A stretch of 64,000 nucleotides of DNA, taken from Aquarana catesbeiana. Lineage: Eukaryota > Chordata > Amphibia > Anura > Ranidae. Shown in pieces: positions 56,759-64,000 of this stretch; the stretch's first letter is position 1, and every line of letters starts with the position of its first letter. The stretch is from assembly GCF_042186555.1 (NCBI RefSeq), contig NC_133336.1, forward strand, positions 189,812,073 through 189,876,072, given 5' to 3'. Below the pieces are notes generated by a model. The model searched no databases and was not told the DNA's origin. It saw only the letters and a list, made by a program, of their open reading frames with translations. The translations under genes were made by a program, and so were the position numbers.

Positions 56759-57403
56759 TGTCACGTACCTGGTGGTAGAGTCTGCTATGCAGAGGGAGGT
56801 CTCTCTTACACCTCTGACTCGAGGCCCCTGGTAGAGTAAACAGAAGGCGCGGGAGTGCAGAGTCGCACCAGTGCCTGGCAGAGTTGCTAGCAGAGGAGCT
56901 GGACCGGAACTGGTGATGGAGTAGGGATAGAACCAGGAACAGCTGTCAGGCTGGAGACTGGAGCTCAGGCAGGTGCAGGCAGGCCAGAGGCACAGGTAAA
57001 CAAGTCCAGAACAGATATGACACAGGAGCAGATTCAGGTGCAGGCAGGTTCAGCAACAGGCTGGCAGCAAAGTAGCAGAAGTAGCAGGCAGGAAAGTAGT
57101 CAAGACAAGCTGAGGTCGGGTGTAGGCAGATAAAAGGAATAGTCAGGGACAAGCCAGGTAGGTCAACTAGAACAGGTACAGGCAAACGTTTATCAGGAAT
57201 CACAGGGAACGCTGTAGACCAGACAGCACTGATCCAGGGGAATGAGACAGTTTAAGTAGCCTCTTTAGCACCAAAAACCGTCATGTTGGCATGCGCGTGT
57301 GCATAGGCGCGCGCAAGCGTGCCTGCGCAGCCTTTCCCAGTGGGACATGTGGTACAGGGGAACTTCTGTGGCCGCCATCTTGATTATTGGCATGCCCTTC
57401 CTC
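56759..57403 (-). repeat. 3' LTR of the Gypsy element
   Basis: Begins tgtcacgtacctggtggtag on the + strand. The inner end is near cttggcatgcccttcc-type text next to a purine-rich stretch (ggaggaaggg on the - strand), a likely polypurine tract. It aligns along its length with 61675-62324 but with many substitutions and missing pieces. Confidence 0.85.
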
Positions 57404-57414
57404 CGGCTGCCCAA

Positions 57415-60400
57415 TCAGGCCAACTTTAAAGGATGGGATCTCTTGAATGCCTGGACAAGTCTTCCGGCGTGAACATTATTTTCGGGTTCCCATGAATTCT
57501 CCTCTGGACTATACCCTTTCCATTTAATAAGATACTGAATTTGATTTCTTCTCTTCCTACAGTCCAGAATTGCCTCGACTTCAAATTTCTCTGCCCCTTC
57601 GACTAATACTGGTTCAGGTGGACCCGTATTCCATCCAGGAAATGGATCAGGGATCACAGGTTTTAGTAAGGCTACATGGAAGACAGGATATACCCTAAAA
57701 GAGTCCGGCAGTTCCAGGCCACATCGTTGATCCTCCTCTTTACCGGGAAGGGCCCTATGAATTTAGGATCTAATTCTCTAGAAGGGCATGCTAGTTTCAG
57801 ATTTGCTGTGGACAGCCCATCCTGATTACCAGGTTCCAACATTAGCTCTCCCCGCCTCCTCTTATCAAAGACCTTTTTGTTATATTCTTGTGTTTTAGCC
57901 ATTGTTGTTTGTAACAGCTTGTTGTTGGTATCAAAGAAGTTTACAGTTTCAAGAATGGCTTGTACAGAACATTCCGGAAAGGTACTGGTCTGAAATGATG
58001 GGTTAAATCCGTAGTTAGCAAAGAATGGGGATTGTTTTGTGGCAGAGTGAGTGGAGTTGTTATAAGCAAATTCTGCTAAAGGGAGCAATGCAGCCCAGTC
58101 ATCTTGCGAAAATGAGGAGAAGCAACGTAAATATTGCTCAAAAGTCTGATTGGTTCTCTCCGTTTGCCTGTTCGTTTGGGGATGATATGCGGAAGAGAAG
58201 GACAGCTCAATTCCTAGGGTTTCACATAGTGCCCTCCAGAACCTTGAGGTAAACTGTACCCCTGAGTCTGATACAATGTTTGCTGGAACTCTGTGGAGTC
58301 TAATAATTTCCTTCACAAAAATTTGAGCTCATTCCAGGGCAGATGGTGTACCTTTCATTGGCAGGAAGTGGGCCATCTTAGATAACCGGTCTATTACCAC
58401 AAAGATGGTGGTAAAGCCATCTGATGGGGGAAGTTCCACAATGAAATCAATTGAAATATTCTTCCAGGGTCTCTCCGGGACAAAAAGCGGTTTCAACAGG
58501 CCCCATGCCTTGGTTTTACTATTCTTGTTCCGTATACATGTGGTACAGGACTCCACATAACTTTTACAGTCCTTTTCAGCTTGAGGCCACCAGAATGTGC
58601 GTTGCACAAGTTCAGTAGTTTTACTGACCCCAAAATGTCCGGCTAACATGTTGTCATGACACAACCCCAAGATAGAAACACGTAGGTCTTCTGGCACAAA
58701 TACTTTGTCCTTGTGCCACAGCAGGCCATCCCTGGCTTGCAGGGTTGTTTCCGGAGGCAAGGGGACATCCACAGAAGCCTGTTTAATTTGTGAGTGTAGG
58801 TCTCCCTGGAATAACAGGAAGTTCCCTGAAGACAGGATAGTATCGGGTGATGCAGATTCTTCAGATTCACTGAACATGCTTGAAAGCGCGTCGGGTTTCG
58901 TGTTTTTTTACCCCGGCCTGTAAGTTATATGGAAGAAGAACCTGGAAAAGAAGAGTGCCCATCTGTCCTGGCGTGGTATGAGTCTCTTTGCTGTCCTCAG
59001 GTATTCCAGGTTCTTATGATCTGTATAGATCAAGATCAGGTGTGCCGCTCCTTCCAAGAGGTATCTCAACTCCTCCAGTGCAGCTTTGATGGCCAGAAGT
59101 TCATGGTCCCCAACATCATAGTTTCTTTCTGAGGTTGACAATTTGCGGAAAAAGAAAGTGACTGGATGTAACAGGGCCCTGGACCCCTGTCTCTGGGATA
59201 GTATTGCCCCGACTACGGTTTATGATGCATCTACTTCCAACACATAAGGTAAGGCTGGGTCAGGGTGCCTTAGAACTGATGCGGATGTAAACAGCTTCTT
59301 GAGGGTCTCGAAAGCATTTTGAGCTTTGGGGGACCATCGAAACCGGATGCCTTGCTTGGTCAGTTGCGTGATAGGGGAAATGATGGTTGAAAATCCCCTG
59401 ATAAACTTCCGATAGAAGTTCGCAAACCCGACAAAGTGTTGAATGTCTTTTTTGTCCACTGGGACTGGCCAGTCCAGAATGGCAGTGACCTTTTGAGGAT
59501 CCATTTTAACACCTTCGGTAGAGATAATCAGTCATAAAAATTGGATGCTTTGCCTCTCGAACTCGCACTTCTCGGGTTTAGCGTATAGACCGCGTTGTTG
59601 TAGTCTGCCCAGCACATTTCTGACATACCTGCGGTGATTATCAAGGGAAGAAGAAAAGATTAGAATATCGTCCAGATATACTTTGACAAACAGGTCTAGG
59701 TAGTCTCGGAAAATGTCATTAATGAAGTGCTGGAATGTGGCTGGGGCATTGCACAGGCCAAATGGCATCACAAGATATTCAGAATGCCCAAATAGGGTGC
59801 AAAAGGCCGTCTTCCACTCGTCACCCTCCCGGATTCGAACCAGATTGTAAGCCCCTCGGAGGTCCAACTTTGTGAATATAGTTGTGGCTCCCAACCTCTG
59901 GAACAATTTGGGTACCAAGGGGAGAGGGTAATGGTTTTTGACAGTAACTTTGTTGAGTTCATGATAGTCTATACAAGGCCGAAGAGAATGATCCTTCTTT
60001 TCCACAAAGAAGATACCCGCTCCTGCTGTGGCGGTAGATTAGTGGATGAAGCCCTTTTTTAGATTGTAGTCAATATAGTCTTTTAGAGTGGCAAGCTCCA
60101 ATTCTGACAGAGGGAAAATCCTTCCGAAAGGGACTTCGGCCCCAGGGAAAAGTTCAATCGGGCCGATGAGAAGGAAGAGTCTCTGCCCCCTTTTTGCTGA
60201 ACACATCTAAGAAGTTGTGATATACAACTAGTACAGATAGGCAAGTTTCAGCGTCAGAGTCCAAGCATAGCAAAGATGGCGGGTCACATGAGAGCTCCTG
60301 CAAGCAGTGTTGGAGGCAGTAAGGAGAGTGGAACTTCACTTCCCCCGTGGCCCAGGGGATAAGAGGATTATGCGCCTGTAGCCACGGCATGCCAAGGATA

Positions 60401-60700
60401 ACAGGAAACAGGGGAGATGCAATGGCATCCAAGCGTAACAGTTCTTTATGGTTATCAGCCATGATGACAGATAATGGCATAGTTTCTTGTGTGACTAGTG
60501 CAAATTTAATGGCAGACCCGTCGGCCAGATGTACCGAGAGTTCTTGGGCCTGGGCTGCAAAGGGATTTGGTGTTCCGTGATGAAAGATAAGTCCATAAAA
60601 CAGCTAGAGGCACCGGAGTCAATTATAGCGGGAACTGGGATACTCCTTCCTGGAAGCTGCAATACAATGGGAAAAGCCAAGTGAGTTGAGTGAGTTGGCA
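57415..60700 (-). pseudogene. Gypsy pol remnant (protease, RT, RNase H, integrase, chromodomain)
   Basis: Order on the - strand: protease with active site IIDSGASSCFMD (about 60630); reverse transcriptase with TKLDLRGAYNLVRI, LVMPFGLCNAPATFQ and catalytic VYLDDILIF (59690-59990); RNase H with ELLAIKAALEELRYLLEG and YTDHKNLEYL (59000-59140); integrase zinc finger (AGHFGVSKTTELVQ, CTTCIRNK), DDE core (SIDFIVELP, VSDSGVQFTSRFW, NRQTERTNQ; 58150-58600); chromodomain VEAILDCRKRRNQIQYLIKW with YSPEENSWEP (57480-57600). In-frame stops interrupt it near 60040, 59530, 59219, 58906 and 58322. Inactive. Polyprotein of normal domain order for chromoviruses. Confidence 0.92.
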
Positions 60701-61661
60701 GAGTTGGTATGCAGGCAGAAGAAATAGTCCAATAGAAGAAAGAGGCACTTGTGGATCTTGGCTGGACTTGTGGATCTCACGTAGTGTCCTGGTTCCCCAC
60801 AATACAGACAGAGGTTATTATGACGTCGGCGTTGACGCTCTTCAGCGGAAAATGAGGGACAGAGCATGCCAAGCTGCATTGGTTCAGGGATATCAGGCGT
60901 AGCTGCAGCAAGGGCTGATGACATCAGGCTGTTGGAGTTGGAGACCCGGGTAAAATCCATGCTGGATGGGATGGTCCCATTGCTCTTTCGGATCTCCGTT
61001 CCCGTAACCGGCGATCGATTTGGATAGCCAGATTAATCAGAGTGTCCAGGGAGTGGGGAATGCCTACTCAGACCAACCCATCTTTCAGAGGTTCTGAAAG
61101 GCCCATGCGGAATTGGTGGCGAAGGGCATCATTCCAGCTGGTGTTGGAACTCCAGCTACTGAATTCAGAAGCATAGTCCTCGGCTGTTCTGAGACCTTGC
61201 TGGAGGCGGGTGTGTAGTACTGCTTCCGCAGTGGCAGTTTGCTGAGGATCCTCATAGAGCTGAGCCATGGAGTCAAAAAAGTTGGTTAGGCTGGTTAGAG
61301 AGTCAGCTTTTTGTTCCAGCAGGCGGTGGGCCCATGACTGGGGCTCACCCTGTAGCAGGGAGATGACGAACCCGACTTTAGTGACTGCCAGGGAGAAGGT
61401 GCTTGATTGCAGGGCAAAGTAGAGTTCACAAGCATTGTGTTTACTGGTAAATCTTTCAGGTGTAAGGACCCTGGGATCTGGGGGTAGCATTACAACTGCA
61501 GGGGTAGCTACTTGCGGGGCCGTAGTAGGTGAGGAGAGATCCTGGACACATTCCTCCAGTCGGGTGTAACCCTCTTGTACGTTCTTAACAGCCTGGGTAA
61601 GGCCCGCCAGGTGTAGGCAAAATTCCTCCATGGGAGAGGCTCCCCACGCAGACTCAGACAT
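60619..61661 (-). pseudogene. Gypsy gag remnant
   Basis: The ATG at 61661 starts MSESAWGASPMEEF, only 13 bases inside the 5' LTR edge. The capsid-like part is 61068-61600 (PERFTSKHNACELYFALQ; FVISLLQGEPQSWAHRLLEQ). An in-frame stop at 61068 follows PLKDGLV. The frame then continues to a zinc knuckle near 60780-60810, CLYCGEPGHYVRST, in which the last of the C-C-H-C ligands is not Cys. Related gag proteins gave rise to domesticated vertebrate genes such as PEG10, but this copy is simply degraded. Confidence 0.88.
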
Positions 61662-61674
61662 GGCTGTCTGGTAC

Positions 61675-62324
61675 TGTCACGTACCTGGTGGTAGAGTCTG
61701 ATATGCAGAGGGAGGCCTCTCTTACACCTCTGACTCGAAGCTCCTGGTAGAGTAAACAGGAGGTGGGTAAGTGCAGAGTCGCAGGAGTGCCTAGCAGAGT
61801 TGCTAGCAGAGGAGCTGGACTGGAACTGGTGGTGGAGCAGGGATAGAACCAGGAACAGCTGTCAGGCTGGAGACTGGAGCTCAGGCGGGTGCAGGTAGGC
61901 CGGAGGCACAGGTAAACAAGTCCAGAACAGACGTGATACAGGAGCAGAGTCAGATGCAGGCAGGTTCGGCAACAGGCTGGCAGCAAAGTAGCAGAAGGAG
62001 AAGGCAGGAACATAGTCAAGACAAGCCGAGGTCGGGTGCAGGCAGATAACAGGAATAGTTATGGACAAGCCGGGTAGGTCAACTGGAACAGTTATCAGGA
62101 ATCACAGGGACAGCACTGATCCAGGGGAATGAGACAGTTTAGGTACACTGTCACAGGGTGCGCGCGCGTGCACCCGCGCGCGCACGCTGACATTCCGTGC
62201 AGCATAAGCGCGCATGTGCCCTAGGCGCGCAAAAGCGTTCCTGCACAGCCCTTCTCAGTGGGACATGCAGTATAGGGGAACTTCTGTGGCCGCCATCTTG
62301 ATTATTGGCATGTCCTTCCTGACA
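61675..62324 (-). repeat. 5' LTR of the Gypsy element
   Basis: On the + strand it begins TGTCACGTACC and ends CTTCCTGACA, giving TGTCA/TGACA inverted tips. It contains a GC-rich alternating cgcgcgc stretch near 62158-62190 that is mostly different in the other LTR. 650 bp. Confidence 0.88.
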
Positions 62325-62329
62325 ACAGG

Positions 62330-63050
62330 ACTCTGAAAACATGTGGTGGATAATAAGGAGGCACTTGAAGAAAGATGGGCTGCATGGTCAAATTGCCAGA
62401 AGAAAGCCATTACTACGCAAATGCCACAAAGTATCCCGCTTACAATACGCCAAACAGCACAGAGACAAGCCTCAAACCTTCTGGCACAAAGTAATTTGGA
62501 GTAATAGGACCAAAATTGAGCTTTTTGGCCACAACCCTAAACGCTACATTTGGAGAGGAGTCAACAAGGCCCATGATGAAAGGTACACCATTCCTACTGT
62601 GAAACACGGAGGTGGATCACTAATGATTTGGGGATGTGTAAACTACAAAGGCACAGGAAATTTGGTCAAAATTGATGGCAAAATGAATTCAGTATGTTAT
62701 CAAGAAATACTGGAGGAACATTTGCATTCATCAGCCAGAAAGCTGGGCATGAGACGCGTACTTGGACATTCCAACATGACAATGATCCAAAACACAAGGC
62801 CAAGTCGACCTGTCATTGGCTACAGCAGAATAAAGTGAAGGTTCTGGAGTGGTCATCTCAGTCTCCTGACCTCAATATCATTGAGCCACTCTGGGGAGAT
62901 CTCGAAGGTGCAGTTCATGCAAGACAGCTCAAGAATTTACAGGAACTGGAGGCTTTCTGCCAAGAGGAATGGGCAGCTTTACCATCTGAGAAGATAAGGA
63001 GCCTCATCCACAAATAACACAAAAGACTTCAAGCTGTCATTGATGTTTAA
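62330..63050 (+). pseudogene. Tc1 transposase, C-terminal part (copy 2)
   Basis: Continues directly after the Gypsy TSD. It has a 19-20 base deletion just after gaaaacatgtggtg. The core reads IRRHLKKDGLHGQIARRKPL, then VIWSNRTKIELFG, where the first catalytic Asp is replaced by Asn. After a 2-base insertion near 62755 it continues FQHDNDPKHKAKS and DLNIIEPLWGDLEG. It ends in SEKIRSLIHK and a stop at 63015-63017. Confidence 0.9.
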
Positions 63051-63692
63051 GGGGGCAATACACGGTATTAAGAACTGAGGTATGTAAACTTTTGACCAGG
63101 GTCATTTGGGTAGTTTCTGTTGCCGTTATGATTTAAAAAGAGTAAACACAGTTGATTGATAATAAATGACCTCAGCCAAACACTAACCAGGAGTCAAAGA
63201 AAAGTTGTTGTGTTATTCATATTCTCTGAAAAATGGCCAAGAAATTATAAATTCTGCCAGGGAATGTAAACTTAGGAGCACAACTATATATATACAGTTG
63301 TATGCAAAAGTTTAGGAACCCCTGACAATTTTCATGATTGTCATTTATAAATATTTAGGTGTTTGGATCAGCAATTTCATTTTGAGCTATCAAATAACTG
63401 AAGGACACAGTAATATTTCAGTAGTGAAATGAGGTTTATTGGATTAACAAAAAATGCACAATATGCATCAAAATGAAATTAGACAGGTGCATAAATTTGG
63501 GCACCCTTGTCATTTTGTTGATTTGAATACCTGTAACTACTTAGCACTGATTAATTGGAACACACAATTGGTTTGGTGAGCTCAATAAGCCTTGAACTTC
63601 ATAGACAGGTGTATCTAATCATGAGAAAAGGTATTTAAGGTGGCCAATTGCAAGTTGTTGTTCTCTTTGACTCTCCTCTGAAGAGTGGCAAC

Positions 63693-63859
63693 ATGGGGGC
63701 CTCAAAACAACTCTCAAAGGAAACACTCTCAATTCCAAATTATGGTTTAGGGGAAGGCTACAAAAAGTTATCGCAGAGATACAAGCTGTCAGTGTCCACT
63801 GTGAGGGGCATGGTAAGGAAATGGAAGACCACAGGCACAGTTCTTGTTAAGGCCAGAAG
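63693..63859 (+). pseudogene. Tc1-like transposase N-terminus interrupted by a MITE
   Basis: ATG at 63693: MGASKQLSKETLSIPNYGLG, then GYKKLSQRYKLSVSTVRGMV, a helix-turn-helix of Tc1 type. The frame runs into the hAT MITE at 63860, so the gene is disrupted. The C-terminal part lies outside the window. Confidence 0.8.
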
Positions 63860-64000
63860 TATGGTTGCCACCTCATCCCTTTAAACCCGAACACATATTA
63901 ATTACACAGGTTCTGTGGCTGATTAAGGTGGTAATTAAATTCACTTGGTGCCTTATCTGCCTTTAATTAACCTCAGAACCTGTGGAATTCAAAGGTGTTC
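63860..64000. mobile_element. hAT-type MITE, copy 3 (runs off the window)
   Basis: Starts tatggttgccacctcatccc and continues with acacaggttctgtggctgat, nearly the same as copies 1 and 2. About 140 of the expected 165 bp are visible. The likely left half of its target duplication is gccagaag at 63852-63859. Confidence 0.9.

Larger units (their letters stand above)
56723..62324 (-). mobile_element. Gypsy (Metaviridae) chromovirus-type LTR retrotransposon
   Basis: About 5.6 kb on the - strand: 5' LTR 61675-62324, gag, protease, reverse transcriptase, RNase H, integrase with C-terminal chromodomain, 3' LTR 56759-57403. TSD ACAGG at 56718-56722 and 62325-62329. The LTRs differ at many positions and by indels, so the insertion is old. 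gag and pol have several stops. Gag style and chromodomain resemble the sushi group of vertebrate chromoviruses. The left edge carries 36 extra bp outside the LTR (see findings). Confidence 0.93.
56046..63288 (+). mobile_element. Tc1-like element, copy 2, split by a Gypsy insertion
   Basis: Left end acagttgtgctcataagttt, right end cttaggagcacaactata. Same IR/DR family as 10993-12553, and here both outer ends are present. Positions 56723-62324 are a later Gypsy element with 5 bp duplication ACAGG. Without it the Tc1 is about 1.6 kb. Confidence 0.92.
63298..64000 (+). mobile_element. Tc1-like element, third family, cut by MITE and window end
   Basis: Starts cagttgtatgcaaaagttta with ggaacccctgac text about 10 bases after the previous Tc1. 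An inner repeat, gcataaatttgggcaccc, lies at 63490. The transposase start is present; the rest lies beyond the MITE and the window. Confidence 0.8.

Noticed and set aside
59825..59845. cggattcgaaccag resembling a tRNA B box
   Set aside because: It lies inside the Gypsy reverse transcriptase remnant and no tRNA fold surrounds it.

Overview
This is vertebrate nuclear DNA. It has spliced exons, long introns, AT and tetranucleotide microsatellites, many Tc1/mariner and hAT elements, a chromovirus-type Gypsy element, and L1/Tx1- and CR1-type LINE pieces. The mix of repeats, including several TTAA-flanked families and elements ending in frog-type Tc1 inverted repeats, points to an anuran amphibian, most likely a ranid frog. 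That assignment is inference from repeat style, not a database match.

The only host gene I can support is the 3' part of POLR3GL, the RPC32-beta subunit of RNA polymerase III. Four coding exons lie on the + strand (7523-7579, 12957-13030, 19334-19444, 20808-20894) in matching splice phase. They end in the family's acidic tail and a conserved C-terminus. Earlier exons were not found and probably lie upstream of the window. The introns are filled mostly by tandem arrays: 121-143 bp units, ~57-75 bp units, ~183 bp units and 56 bp units. They also hold a Tc1 copy, MITEs and a CR1 fragment.

Layout. 1-7500: G-rich repeats, a fold-back Tc1, a DD38E Tc1-like element inside a (TA)n tract, and a 34 bp minisatellite carrying a hAT MITE. 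7500-20900: POLR3GL. 20900-28200: palindromic and TTAA-type elements, hAT and mariner MITEs, and an internally deleted Tc1. 28850-30870: a satellite-like array built from a piece of a Tc1 transposase gene. 31600-56000: minisatellites of 24, 30, 31, ~48 and 61 bp, TTAA-type elements, another Tc1 with a MITE inside, and an L1/Tx1-type LINE fragment. 56046-63288: a Tc1 copy split by a roughly 5.6 kb Gypsy chromovirus with a 5 bp target duplication. 63298-64000: the start of a further Tc1 family, interrupted by a third copy of the same hAT MITE.

No bacterial-style operon, CRISPR array, rRNA or tRNA gene was seen. All transposase and retroelement reading frames carry stops, frameshifts or truncations. 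The most notable observations are the transposase-derived satellite, one MITE family nested three times in other repeats with 8 bp target duplications where both sides are visible, the shared frame lesion in two Tc1 copies, the splice-acceptor-like minisatellite in a POLR3GL intron, and the unusual edge of the Gypsy element.
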